NCBI RefSeq assembly: GCF_001902145.1
Contig: NZ_MRST01000026.1
Coordinates: forward strand, 426,342 to 490,341
Direction of reading: 5' to 3'
DNA: 64,000 nt
Origin: Pseudomonas fluorescens
GTDB taxonomy: Bacteria; Pseudomonadota; Gammaproteobacteria; Pseudomonadales; Pseudomonadaceae
Shown here: positions 48,235 through 57,960 of the stretch, in pieces
Layout: each line of letters starts with the position of its first letter
Numbering within the stretch: the stretch's first letter is position 1
Made by a program: the position numbers and the translations under genes
Notes under the pieces: generated by a model
The model's input: only the letters and a program-made list of their open reading frames with translations
Told to the model about the DNA's origin: nothing
The model's database searches: none

Positions 48235-49411
48235 CTCTGATTCCTTCAGAAGCCTGGATACGTGCCACCCGCCAACCGCCACAGGCGGCCGCCACGGCAC
48301 TGACGCCGAGCACCGCCACCAGGGCCAGGCCGTAATGGCGCGCCAACAGATGGCTGGCGTACTCGCCTGGCACCTGCACAAAAAGCTTGTTCAACGCGGC
48401 CTCAGCCAGGCCATACAGCCCAACGCTGAGCACAGCGGCAAAACCCGCGCTGTATAGCGCTTGCAGCAGTACAAACAGCAACAACGCGGCGGTGGAAAAC
48501 CCCAGCAGGCGCAACACCGAGAGTTCCCGATGCTTACGCGCCACCGCCGCCAGGGTGCCCGCGAAAATAGCCGCAAACGCCCCGGCCAACGCCAGCCCGG
48601 CGATGATCCAGAACACGATCGACAGGTTGCGGCTCAACGATTGCACTTGAGCAATGGTGTGCGCCTGGGTTGAAACCAACAGGTTCTGCCCGGCGAAATA
48701 CACCCGCAACGGTTCCACATCACTGAGGCTGCGCGCATACAGGCGAAACGCCGGGTAGATACGCTGTTCGCTCACGCTCGCCGCTTCACCGGCCCAACCC
48801 AACGCCGGCACCGCACGGCCGTCGCGATAATCTTCCGCTGCCTCCAGCAACGCCAGATCGGCAAACAGACCCTCGCGAGCGAAAGCCTCCAGCGGCAACA
48901 CCGCCAGCACCTGCAACCGCGTGCGCTGGGCCTCGACGCGCCCCGCCACTTGCCGCGCAAAGCTGGTTTCCAGCCAGTCACCGGGCCTTGCCGCGAGCTT
49001 CTCGGCGGCGGTATGGCTGAGCACGATCTGGTCCAGGCCGTGGGGCATCGGCAAGCCTGCCAACAACGGGTCGCCTGCGGCAGTCGGCAGCATTTCCAGG
49101 GTCAAGGTGCCCACCTGCGCCGTGGCCGCAATCTGCCGTGTGCGCGGCACAGCAAACGCGACATCGCTGCGCTCACCCAGCTGCGCGATAAACGCCGCGC
49201 TGAATCGACCACCGCCCAACGGGATGATTTCACGGCTGGCGGGGTCGGTCTCCAAGCGTTCGGTCAAACTGCTAACCAGTCCAAATTTCAGCCCGAATAA
49301 CACCAGCAATGGCGCGATAACCGCCACCAATGCCAACACCGAACAGGCCGACAGCCACCCATCGTTGCGGTAGTCCTGCCACGCAAGCGAAGCAACCAGG
49401 CCGATGCGCAT
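48227..49411 (-). CDS. tagS: TagS-like ABC transporter permease of the T6SS regulatory pathway
   Basis: The 394-residue product has the FtsX/MacB permease layout: an N-terminal helix (SVLALVAVIAPLLVLFGLKF), a large periplasmic domain (about residues 45-265) and three C-terminal helices (IVFWIIAGLALAGAFAAIFA and two more). With TagT it forms an ABC complex that passes signals from TagR to PpkA rather than transporting for sure. The ATG overlaps the tagT stop (TGATG). Confidence 0.88.
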   Translation of the reverse strand: MRIGLVASLAWQDYRNDGWLSACSVLALVAVIAPLLVLFGLKFGLVSSLTERLETDPASREIIPLGGGRFSAAFIAQLGERSDVAFAVPRTRQIAATAQVGTLTLEMLPTAAGDPLLAGLPMPHGLDQIVLSHTAAEKLAARPGDWLETSFARQVAGRVEAQRTRLQVLAVLPLEAFAREGLFADLALLEAAEDYRDGRAVPALGWAGEAASVSEQRIYPAFRLYARSLSDVEPLRVYFAGQNLLVSTQAHTIAQVQSLSRNLSIVFWIIAGLALAGAFAAIFAGTLAAVARKHRELSVLRLLGFSTAALLLFVLLQALYSAGFAAVLSVGLYGLAEAALNKLFVQVPGEYASHLLARHYGLALVAVLGVSAVAAACGGWRVARIQASEGIRDV

Positions 49412-50115
49412 CAGCACGCCTCCCCGAGGGTTGCGGTGACGCCGCCGTCTGGGTCGCGCTGGCAACTGATGCGGCGCACCTGCAAGCCACTGGCGCGGGC
49501 CAGCGGTTCGTCATGGGTGGCGATCACACAGGCCGTACGGTGTTCGCGGGCCTGGGCCAGCAGCGCCTGCATCACGCGCTCGGCGTTGAGCGGGTCCAGG
49601 GACGCCGTCGGCTCATCAGCCAGCACCAGTTGCGGCCCATGGGCCAGAGCCCGCGCACAGCTGACCCGCTGGCGTTGGCCCACCGACAACGCCGCCGGGC
49701 GCTTGGCCAACTGATCGCTGATCTGCAACTGCTCAGCCAGGCGCGCCACGCGGCCGTCGTCCTGCAAGCCCAGCAGTTGGCGCGACAGCGCGATATTGCC
49801 GCGCACATCCAGAAACCCCAGCAACCCCCCGGTCTGCGGCACATAGCCCAGATGCTGGCTGCGCAACGCGGCCAGCGCCGATTGCCGATCAGCTCGCCAC
49901 AGCGCGCCGATGTCGTGTTGGTTGAATGCAAACTGCCCCACCTGATCCGGCGCCAACACCAGCGCCAGCACGTCGAGCAAGGTGCTCTTGCCGCAACCAC
50001 TGGGGCCGACAATCGCCAGCTGTTCACCCGCTTGCAGGTGCAACGCCGGGATCACCAGGCTATAGCGCTGGCTACCGACGCCCCGGCTCTTGTGCACCGC
50101 GCTCAGGTTCAGCAT
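49411..50115 (-). CDS. tagT: TagT-like ABC transporter ATPase
   Basis: The 234-residue product has Walker A GPSGCGKST, signature LSVGQRQR, Walker B LVLADEPTAS and the switch histidine in IATHDEPLA, as in LolD/MacB-type ATPases. It pairs with TagS in the inner membrane. It overlaps ppkA by one base. Confidence 0.93.
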   Translation of the reverse strand: MLNLSAVHKSRGVGSQRYSLVIPALHLQAGEQLAIVGPSGCGKSTLLDVLALVLAPDQVGQFAFNQHDIGALWRADRQSALAALRSQHLGYVPQTGGLLGFLDVRGNIALSRQLLGLQDDGRVARLAEQLQISDQLAKRPAALSVGQRQRVSCARALAHGPQLVLADEPTASLDPLNAERVMQALLAQAREHRTACVIATHDEPLARASGLQVRRISCQRDPDGGVTATLGEAC

Positions 50116-53093
50116 TACGGCAGCGTCGACAGTGGCACGCGGTACAACGCATCGCCCGGTTCGGCATCGCCGAAACGGACCCAGTTGGCCACGTCGTTAT
50201 GGAAGGTTTCATACAGGCGGATTTTCGAATCCAGCTCGTCGATAAAATCTTCCTGCTCGGCCACGCTCAATGACAACCACAGGTCCTGGGTCATGTTCAG
50301 CGACTTGCTGCGGTACGGCAGGCCCTCCAGGTATTCACCGAGCAGGCCGCCGTCAGCCAGGTTGCCGCCCTTGCGCAGGGCCTGTGGGTCGCGGCTCATA
50401 TAGGCCGAGGCGCTGGCGATTTCCTGGAAGAAATCCTTGGGCGAGCTTTGGGTCTTGCGCGCCGCATCCACGATCAACTTCAGCGATTGTTGCAGGTCGT
50501 TGAGTTGCAGCTTGGTCAGCATCACGCACACCTGGAACGCTGGCAGCGCCGGGTTGGTCAGGTCACGGTCCGCCGTCCAGGCGCTGACCAATTGCGGTGC
50601 CTGGCTCGCGGTTTTGTGCCCGAGAAAGTCCATGTGCATGGCATAGCCGACGGCGGCGGACTTATCCGCCAGACTCGGCGCGGCACTGAGCAACGGCACT
50701 GGCTGCGGCGTATTGCTGCGCACCTGATGCACCAGGTTGGCGAATACCGTGCCGATCTCATCGACGCGCTCACCCAGCTTGCGCACATCGCCCCCTGGCA
50801 CTGGCGTATACAGGTCGCCGATCTGCGGGTTGGCGTCGGCGGTGAGGACGCGATATTGGCTCTCGGCGCCGGCATGGGTTTTCTTGCCAGCGTCGGTGCG
50901 CAGGTGCAGCGCGTAGATCTTGATCTGCTTGCCCAGCGCCGCCTGGCGCACTTCGGCTTCGTTCATCTGGGTGGCGGCGAACGGGTCGTTCTTGCGCAGC
51001 GCACCGGCATCGGAAACCAGCAGGATGATGCGCCCGCCATAGCCGGACCAATCCATGCCGTCCACCGCCTGCATCACCCCGGCAAACGCATCTTCGTTGA
51101 ACGAGTGGCTGGACACCGTCGACGCTTTGACCTGGCGCGCCATGTCCAGAAAACGCTGCGGGTCGCGGCCCTGGTCGAGGCTGATCAGGGTCTTGGCAAC
51201 ATACTCAAGGCCCGGGGTTTTCTGGATGCTGCTGCGAAAGCCGACCATGCCGAAGCTGACGCTGTCCAACTCGCCACGCTCGGCAATGCGGGTTTGCAGC
51301 TCATGCACCACGTCGCGGATCTGGTCGATGTAGGGCTGCATCGACACGGTGGTGTCCACCACCAGCACCACCGCCGTGCGGAACGCGTCGGCATTCGCGC
51401 TGAGCGTCGGGCTGGCCGGTCTGGCAGCGGCGCGGCTGCCTGGGTCGATGGAGGCCACGTTGAGCAACTGCACCGGCTGGCCGTTGTCATCGAAGCTCTC
51501 TTTGGAATCGAAGATCGGCAACAGGTAGAACTGGTTCTGCGGCACCGCGCTGGCGGCCGGTTCCAGGGCCAGGACTTGCTGGTTGTCTTCACGGTTGTTC
51601 TGCGCCTTGGCCAAGGCGCTTTTCGCTGCGGCAGGGTCGGCCAGCAGTTTTTCCACCTCTGCGGGCTGGCGCAGGAACATCACGGGCGCACGCCCCGAGC
51701 GCTCGGTGAACTTGAGCACCAGGCTTTGCTTCCAGTCGCTGACCTGGGAGGCTGGCAGCCAACCGTCGCTGCGACCATCGGTAGCGGCGCCGACGCGCAC
51801 CCAGGGGCTGCCGTCCATTTCCTTGCGCTGATACACGTAGAGCACGGAAAACGCCGGCAGCGCTTTACCCGGCGGGCTCCCAGCGTCCGCTGAAAGCTGG
51901 GCGCCGGGTTTGCTGAGTACGCGCTGGAACAAGGTTTTCTTGCCTGCCATCAGCAACGGGCGCTGACCGCCATCCACTTCAGCGACAGCCACGGGCGGCG
52001 TCACCTTGGGCACCACGGCGGCTGGCGGCTTGGCCGGTTCATCGCCGCCGCTCAACCACCAGTAGCTGGCGCCACCAATGGCCAACGCGACGGCGACCGC
52101 CACGGCGGCCAAGGCCAATACTGGCCCTCGGCGCTGCTCGGACGGGGCGTTGTGCTGCGTCGGTGTGACCACCGGCTGACGCACTATTGGCTGCGGCTGC
52201 GGTTTATCCGTCGGGATATCGATGGTGACAGGCGTGATGCCCGCCAGATCAACGCTCAATGGAATCGGCAGCGGCCGTACCAGCGTGGCATCCGATTCAT
52301 CAGCCGGCAGTTGATCCAGCGCCAACAACAGCGCTGCCGCATCCGGATAACGCTGCGCCGGGTCCTTGGCCAACAATTTGCGCAGCACACCCTGGTAGCG
52401 CCCGTGATGCACCGGCAATTCCGGCAAGGGTTCAGTCAAGTGCGCCAGAGCGGTGGAAAGCGCATCGGTGCCGTTGTAAGGCAGCTTGCCGACGAGGATT
52501 TCATACAGCACCACGCCCAGCGCGTAGAGGTCGGCGCGGCCATCGATCTCCTGGCCCCGTGCCTGCTCGGGGCTCATGTAGCTCGGCGTGCCCACGGCAA
52601 ACCCGGCCTGGGTGAATTGGGTGCGATCATCCAGCGACTTGGCAATCCCGAAGTCCGACAGCACTGCCGTGCCATCGGCGCGAAACAGAATGTTCGCCGG
52701 CTTGACGTCGCGGTGCACCAGCCCTTGGGCATGGGCATAGCCCAGGGCCGAGGCAATCTGACGGATCAGCGTCACGCCCTGCTCCGGGGTCAGCCCAGCA
52801 GCAATGCGCTCCTTGAGCGTGCCGTTGGGCAGGTATTCCATGGCCATGTAATACAGCTCACCGACGTTGCCGATGTCATGGATGGTCACCGTGTGCGGGT
52901 GTGACAAGCGCGCCAGAGTCTTGCCCTCGCGCAGGAAGCGTTCGCAGAAACTCGGGTCGGCCGCCAGCGCTGCCGCCATCACCTTCAGCGCCACCTTGCG
53001 CTCCAGCGAGCGCTGGGTCGCCAGGTACACGCTGGCCATGGCGCCTTCGCCAATCTCGCCTTCGATGTCATAACCCGGGATGAGGATGTTCAT
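50115..53093 (-). CDS. ppkA: Serine/threonine kinase PpkA of the T6SS
   Basis: The 992-residue product has a cytoplasmic kinase domain (glycine loop GEIGEGAMASVY, K37, HRD at 127-129, DFG at 147-149), a proline-rich linker, one membrane helix (about 325-345), an SH3-like part and a periplasmic von Willebrand A domain (about 585-770) whose metal site reads DTTVS. In P. aeruginosa it phosphorylates Fha1 to start secretion. The kinase residues are complete. It overlaps pppA by four bases. Confidence 0.95.
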   Translation of the reverse strand: MNILIPGYDIEGEIGEGAMASVYLATQRSLERKVALKVMAAALAADPSFCERFLREGKTLARLSHPHTVTIHDIGNVGELYYMAMEYLPNGTLKERIAAGLTPEQGVTLIRQIASALGYAHAQGLVHRDVKPANILFRADGTAVLSDFGIAKSLDDRTQFTQAGFAVGTPSYMSPEQARGQEIDGRADLYALGVVLYEILVGKLPYNGTDALSTALAHLTEPLPELPVHHGRYQGVLRKLLAKDPAQRYPDAAALLLALDQLPADESDATLVRPLPIPLSVDLAGITPVTIDIPTDKPQPQPIVRQPVVTPTQHNAPSEQRRGPVLALAAVAVAVALAIGGASYWWLSGGDEPAKPPAAVVPKVTPPVAVAEVDGGQRPLLMAGKKTLFQRVLSKPGAQLSADAGSPPGKALPAFSVLYVYQRKEMDGSPWVRVGAATDGRSDGWLPASQVSDWKQSLVLKFTERSGRAPVMFLRQPAEVEKLLADPAAAKSALAKAQNNREDNQQVLALEPAASAVPQNQFYLLPIFDSKESFDDNGQPVQLLNVASIDPGSRAAARPASPTLSANADAFRTAVVLVVDTTVSMQPYIDQIRDVVHELQTRIAERGELDSVSFGMVGFRSSIQKTPGLEYVAKTLISLDQGRDPQRFLDMARQVKASTVSSHSFNEDAFAGVMQAVDGMDWSGYGGRIILLVSDAGALRKNDPFAATQMNEAEVRQAALGKQIKIYALHLRTDAGKKTHAGAESQYRVLTADANPQIGDLYTPVPGGDVRKLGERVDEIGTVFANLVHQVRSNTPQPVPLLSAAPSLADKSAAVGYAMHMDFLGHKTASQAPQLVSAWTADRDLTNPALPAFQVCVMLTKLQLNDLQQSLKLIVDAARKTQSSPKDFFQEIASASAYMSRDPQALRKGGNLADGGLLGEYLEGLPYRSKSLNMTQDLWLSLSVAEQEDFIDELDSKIRLYETFHNDVANWVRFGDAEPGDALYRVPLSTLP

Positions 53094-53809
53094 GACGAGA
53101 CCTTCACGACGAGGGTGGTGATGTTGTCCGGTGCGCCGCGATTGAGCCCCAGGTGTACCAGGCTGCGCACGATTTCATCCGGTGCGTCATGGCTGAGTAC
53201 GTCGCGGATTTCGTGGTCTTCGACGGTTTTGTTGAGGCCATCACTGCACAGCAAATAGCTGTCGCCGGGAGCGATCAACAGGTCCACCGAGGCGACGTCC
53301 AACTGGGCCTCAACGCCAATGGCGCGGGTGACGATATTGGAGCGCGGGTGGGTGCGGGCGTCGGCTTCGCTGAGCAAGCCGCTGTCTTGCAGGTCTTGCA
53401 CGTAGCTGTGGTCGCGGGAAATGCTTTCCAGCACGCCGTCGCGCAAGCGGTACAGGCGGCTGTCACCGGCCCACAGGCATACCCCGCGCAAGCCGCGCGC
53501 GGCAAACACCACCACGGTGCTGCCCATCATGGTCACGCCACGGTTGGCGGTTTCTTCGCGTACGGCCGCGTTGATGCGCAGCAGGTCATTGCGCAGCGCC
53601 GCCGAGTATTCGTCCAGGGAGCGGCCCAGCGGCACATGGCGCAGGCTGTCGACGATCAAGCTGCTGACATAGTCCCCCGCCGCGTGCCCGCCCATACCAT
53701 CGGCCACCACCCACAGACGGTTTTCCGGCAGATCCAGAAAGGCATCTTCGTTGACTTGGCGAACCATGCCCACATGGCTTTTGCTCGCGGATTCGTACGT
53801 CACGCCCAT
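53090..53809 (-). CDS. pppA: PP2C-type phosphatase PppA
   Basis: The 239-residue product has the PPM/PP2C metal-site motifs: N20-E21-D22, ADGMGGH (D37, G38), CSDGLNKTV and GAPDNITTLVV. It removes the phosphate that PpkA puts on Fha, ending secretion and allowing reuse of the machine. It begins directly after the tagF stop codon (TAGATG). Confidence 0.95.
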   Translation of the reverse strand: MGVTYESASKSHVGMVRQVNEDAFLDLPENRLWVVADGMGGHAAGDYVSSLIVDSLRHVPLGRSLDEYSAALRNDLLRINAAVREETANRGVTMMGSTVVVFAARGLRGVCLWAGDSRLYRLRDGVLESISRDHSYVQDLQDSGLLSEADARTHPRSNIVTRAIGVEAQLDVASVDLLIAPGDSYLLCSDGLNKTVEDHEIRDVLSHDAPDEIVRSLVHLGLNRGAPDNITTLVVKVSS

Positions 53810-54463
53810 CTACACCACACCTTCTTGTCCGAGCAAAAACTGCGCAAAATCGCTGGCGGCAGGCAGGCCCTGGCACCGTAATAAACCGGGGGAGATACGC
53901 TGCGAACCTCGCCCCCACCACAGGCTTGCGCCCTCGCACGCCTGTTCGGCCAGTGCGGTCATACGCTGGTGCGGCACGGTGGCTGCCACCTTTTGCAGGC
54001 CGGCGAAACGGCTGTCCACCGCCCGCGGCTCGCTGGCCGGCACGCCCAACTCGTCGAGCCCGGCGTTGAAGCTTTCGAAGGTCGCGCCGCTGTCGAGGGT
54101 GCTGAGCAACAAGGTTTCAGCCTGCTCGAACCAGGCGTCCGAACCGCCCACCAGCGACGCCGGGTTGGTGTCGTGATCCAGCAAGGTCACCACCGCCAGC
54201 GGAAAGTACCGCCCGACCCGATCAATGCTCGGCATCACCACGCCCGCCGCCGCATCCGGCCCGCACACGCCCGGCGCCAGCACAAAGCGCCACAACGGGC
54301 TGACCAGGTACGCATTCAGCCAGTCAGCGCCGAGGCTGTTCTGGCTGGCGAGCAAACCCGCTGCCAGCCAGCTGTCCCACGGGCCGATAAAACTCTGGGG
54401 CAAGGCGCGGCTGACAAAGTCCCCGCGGCTGGCCAACTTGCCGTAGAAACCCAGGGCCGTCAT
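53810..54463 (-). CDS. tagF: T6SS-associated protein TagF
   Basis: The 217-residue product has the TagF/DUF2094 pattern GFYGKLASRGDFVSRALP at its N-terminus and PSIDRVGRYFPLAVV. TagF represses the H1-T6SS post-translationally, in P. aeruginosa by binding Fha. The start at 54463 forms an ATGA overlap with the tssM stop; the longer open frame upstream is antisense-like noise. Confidence 0.93.
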   Translation of the reverse strand: MTALGFYGKLASRGDFVSRALPQSFIGPWDSWLAAGLLASQNSLGADWLNAYLVSPLWRFVLAPGVCGPDAAAGVVMPSIDRVGRYFPLAVVTLLDHDTNPASLVGGSDAWFEQAETLLLSTLDSGATFESFNAGLDELGVPASEPRAVDSRFAGLQKVAATVPHQRMTALAEQACEGASLWWGRGSQRISPGLLRCQGLPAASDFAQFLLGQEGVV

Positions 54464-57400
54464 AGCCGCTCCGGCAGGCTGAAGCCGCTGAGCACGCGGC
54501 TCTTGAACGGGTTGAACGCACTGTTGGCGCGCAACTCGTAGGCGATGCTCGCGCCATCGACCCGCAGGCGCAGGTTGAAACGGTCCGGCGAGTTGCCTGC
54601 CGTGAGGTCTGATTGCTCCAGCAGACGGAACCAGGCCCACGGGCCGTCCAGGGTGATACCGGAGCGACCACTGGCCGACGGCGGCATGATAGAAATACGC
54701 ACCACGCCAATGCTGCCGGGGTTCGGCCATTGCATCGCTACCGGCCGGCTCGGGCCGTGGTCGTAGCTCAATTGCTGGCCGTCCAGGTCAAGCAGGAACT
54801 GGGTGATGGTGGGGTCCATCGACACCGGCTTGAGTTCGAAACGCACGATGGGTTGGGTGCCACCGGAGCGGAAGAACGCGTCTCGAATCGTCGCCGCACG
54901 CTGGAAGGTTTGCAGCACGCCAGGGGCGATCCCCAGCTTCTGCGCCGCCCCCGGTTGCCAGCGCCAGGTCTGTGCCGACGTGTCCACATAGGGCTGCAGG
55001 TATTTGCGGAAGTAGTTGTCCATCACCCCGCCCACACCGAAAAACTGGCCGAAGTCATCCAGGGTGGCGTCCCGCGCACTGCCCGGCGACATCGGGTAAC
55101 GCCCGGCCAACGACTGGCGATACACGTTGACCACTTCACTGACCCACGCCGCGTTCAGCTGGTTACGCACCCCGCCCATCATGCTGTTGGTGGTGGAATT
55201 GACCACCGACTTGACCATGCCCTGCACCAGCGCCGGCTGGCGCTCGGCGTTCAGGCTGACCCGCGTGGCCGCAGCCGCCGCCTGGTTCTTGGCCTCGCCG
55301 AGCAAGGCATCGCCGCTGGCACCGACCATGGCGCTGACCTGCACATACAGCGCATTCATGTCCGACAGCAGGCCGTCGATGGCCGCCGGTTCGCCTTCGT
55401 TTTTGCTGACGATGCTGTTGAGTTCGGCAAAGTGCGCGGTCACCGGATCATCCGCCGGTGCCGGGGCATTCGCCGTCGGTTGTGCCTCGCCCAGCAAACT
55501 GCCGAGGCGCTCCTTGAGCTTGTCCACGCCGCCTTCCACCGGCACGCCTTTGGCGGCCAGTTGGCGTTCTTCGGCTTGCAGGTCGGTTTCCCTGGCGACC
55601 GCCACCAACAGTTTTTTCAGCGGCGAGGTGGGACCGGAAATCACCCGCAGCACATCGGCGGCCTGTGCCACGCTGGTGATCGGCACAAAGTCGATGTCGG
55701 CGAGCAACGCGTCCCACTGGCGCTGGTAATCCTGGAAGTACAAACGGCGCACGTCGGCGGCCAGGCTCACCACGTTCTGCTGGTCGGCCTGTTCATGGCC
55801 CAGCACCCATTGCTCTTCGGCCAGGGTGCCGGTCTGGTTCAGGCTGCTGAGCAAAAACGCCTGGCGATAGCCCTTGGCGGTAAAGAAACCACTCAACGGC
55901 TCGCCCAACGGCTTACCGCTCTTGCGGCTGAACACCAGTGCGGCATCGCGACCGGCGGCTTCATTGAGACGAAAGTCCGGGATACCCTCGGGCAGTTTCT
56001 GGCGCTTGACGCGGTCATACACGCGCTGGGCTACCGGCAATCGCTGCAACTGCCGACGCAGATCGTCGATCAGCCGTGGGTCCAGGCGCGCGCTCGGCGG
56101 GTGGCGTTCGAACAGCGCTTGCAAGTGCCCGGCCAGGGCCTGACGCTGGTCGGCCGGCAGGTCACGGGGCAGGTTGCGGTCCCAGTCCAAGGCGATCCAG
56201 GCCTTGATGAAGTCCGGGTCGTAATGCTCGGTGTCGGCGAGCATCAGGTAAGCCTTGAGGCCCTCATAGAGAAAGTCCGAGTTGCCGCCGCCGTGCAGTT
56301 GCTCTTCGATACGCGTCACCAGGCGTGGCGCGAACACGGCGATCAAGAGTTTGCGGTACACGCTGGCGGACTCGGCTTCGAGCATATCGCCCTGGTACAG
56401 CCCCAGCCCTTCGGACCAGCTCGGCGAATCCCCCGCCAGGTTCTTCACCGCGTTGAGCAACGGCAGCACGGCAAGCACTTCCCGTTGTGCCGGGCTCAGG
56501 TTCTGTACGGTCTGGCCCAGGGGCGCGACCTTCTGATCGACCTGGGCGATATACGCCTGGTTGGCGCGATAGCTCACCCACCACAGGCTGCTGACCACCA
56601 CCACCAGCGCAACGGTTGCCGCCAGTACGCCACGGGCGATCCACTTGCGGCGCCGTTCGACTTTCGGGTTCACCCCCACCAGGCCGCGCTCGGCAAAGGC
56701 CACGGCGGTGAAGAGTTTTTCGATGAAGTAACTGCGCCCGGTGCCGCTCTGGCGCGCCAGGTGCTGGCGGTCCAGGTTCATGCTCTGGGCCATGGCACCG
56801 ATCAGGCGGTCAATCGGGCTGCCTTCCTGGGTGCCGCTGGTGAAGTACACGCCACGCAGCAACACGCGCTCTTCAAAAGCGTTGGGTTTGAACACGCCTT
56901 CGAGGAAGCTTTGCAGGCAATCTTTCAGCGCGCCGAACTGCTGCGGGAAGCCGTAGATCAGGTCGCGTCGTGCCGGGTCGCGTTCCTGCTGCAAGCGCTC
57001 GACCAGGCGTTCGTTGAGACGCTGCTCCAAGCCCGCGAACTCGCTTTGCAGGTGCGCCAGCGGGCTGTCGCTGTTTTTGCCGTCGTCCAGGGCAAAGGTC
57101 ATGCCCCACACCTGGGCGCGCTCTTCCTTGCTCAGGTTGTCGAAGAACTCCATGAAGCCCGGCACCAGGTCGAGCTTGGTGAGCATCAGGTAGATGGGGA
57201 AACGCACGCCCAACTGCGTATACAACTCCTGGATGCGCAGGCGAATCGCGGCGGCATGGGCTGCGCGCTCGGCGTCGGTGCCCAGCAGCAGATCCGAGAG
57301 GCTGATGGCGATAAACGCCCCGTCGATCGGCCGGCGCGAACGCTGCTTTTTCAGCAAGTCGAGAAAGCCCAGCCAGGCGGCTTTGTCCACCGTGGAGTTG

Positions 57401-57960
57401 CTGTCCTGGGTGGTATAGCGGCCAGCGGTGTCGAGCAATACGGCCTGGTCGGTAAACCACCAGTCGCAGTTGCGAGTGCCCCCGACGCCCCGCACCGCAC
57501 CGGCGCCCAATTGCGCGGCCAACGGGAAATGCAGCCCGGAATTGACCAGCGCGGTAGTCTTGCCCGAGCCCGGCGGGCCGATGATCACGTACCACGGCAA
57601 CTCGTAGAGGTTGCGGCGCTCATCGCCGCCCAGCTTGGCCTTTTTCAGCAGTGCCAGGGCTTCGTCCATGCGCTGGCGCAGCGTGGACAGCTCTTCGGCG
57701 GTCGCAACGCTGTTGGGGTCGACCGGGGTTTCTGCGGCCAGGCTGCGCATCACTTCGGCGGCCTGGCGACGGGCCTGGATAATGCGGAACACGCGGTAGG
57801 CCACCCACAGCGCAAACACCAGCACGATCAGCGCCCAACGGCGCCCTTCGGGCACCAGCAAGTCCAGCAGCGGGCCAACAAACCAGATGATCAGGCTCAG
57901 GGCAATCAGGCCCAGCACGGGGATCACCCAGCGAATCATGAAACTGAAAAACGCCTTCAC
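54460..57960 (-). CDS. tssM: T6SS membrane-complex protein TssM (IcmF)
   Basis: The 1166-residue product has two N-terminal membrane helices, a cytoplasmic NTPase-like domain with Walker A GPPGSGKTTALVNSG (about residues 130-145), a third helix (GVLAATVALVVVVSSLWWVS, about 445) and a large periplasmic part. It forms the envelope channel with TssL and TssJ. Length agrees with the family. It overlaps tssL by four bases. Confidence 0.96.
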   Translation of the reverse strand: MKAFFSFMIRWVIPVLGLIALSLIIWFVGPLLDLLVPEGRRWALIVLVFALWVAYRVFRIIQARRQAAEVMRSLAAETPVDPNSVATAEELSTLRQRMDEALALLKKAKLGGDERRNLYELPWYVIIGPPGSGKTTALVNSGLHFPLAAQLGAGAVRGVGGTRNCDWWFTDQAVLLDTAGRYTTQDSNSTVDKAAWLGFLDLLKKQRSRRPIDGAFIAISLSDLLLGTDAERAAHAAAIRLRIQELYTQLGVRFPIYLMLTKLDLVPGFMEFFDNLSKEERAQVWGMTFALDDGKNSDSPLAHLQSEFAGLEQRLNERLVERLQQERDPARRDLIYGFPQQFGALKDCLQSFLEGVFKPNAFEERVLLRGVYFTSGTQEGSPIDRLIGAMAQSMNLDRQHLARQSGTGRSYFIEKLFTAVAFAERGLVGVNPKVERRRKWIARGVLAATVALVVVVSSLWWVSYRANQAYIAQVDQKVAPLGQTVQNLSPAQREVLAVLPLLNAVKNLAGDSPSWSEGLGLYQGDMLEAESASVYRKLLIAVFAPRLVTRIEEQLHGGGNSDFLYEGLKAYLMLADTEHYDPDFIKAWIALDWDRNLPRDLPADQRQALAGHLQALFERHPPSARLDPRLIDDLRRQLQRLPVAQRVYDRVKRQKLPEGIPDFRLNEAAGRDAALVFSRKSGKPLGEPLSGFFTAKGYRQAFLLSSLNQTGTLAEEQWVLGHEQADQQNVVSLAADVRRLYFQDYQRQWDALLADIDFVPITSVAQAADVLRVISGPTSPLKKLLVAVARETDLQAEERQLAAKGVPVEGGVDKLKERLGSLLGEAQPTANAPAPADDPVTAHFAELNSIVSKNEGEPAAIDGLLSDMNALYVQVSAMVGASGDALLGEAKNQAAAAATRVSLNAERQPALVQGMVKSVVNSTTNSMMGGVRNQLNAAWVSEVVNVYRQSLAGRYPMSPGSARDATLDDFGQFFGVGGVMDNYFRKYLQPYVDTSAQTWRWQPGAAQKLGIAPGVLQTFQRAATIRDAFFRSGGTQPIVRFELKPVSMDPTITQFLLDLDGQQLSYDHGPSRPVAMQWPNPGSIGVVRISIMPPSASGRSGITLDGPWAWFRLLEQSDLTAGNSPDRFNLRLRVDGASIAYELRANSAFNPFKSRVLSGFSLPERL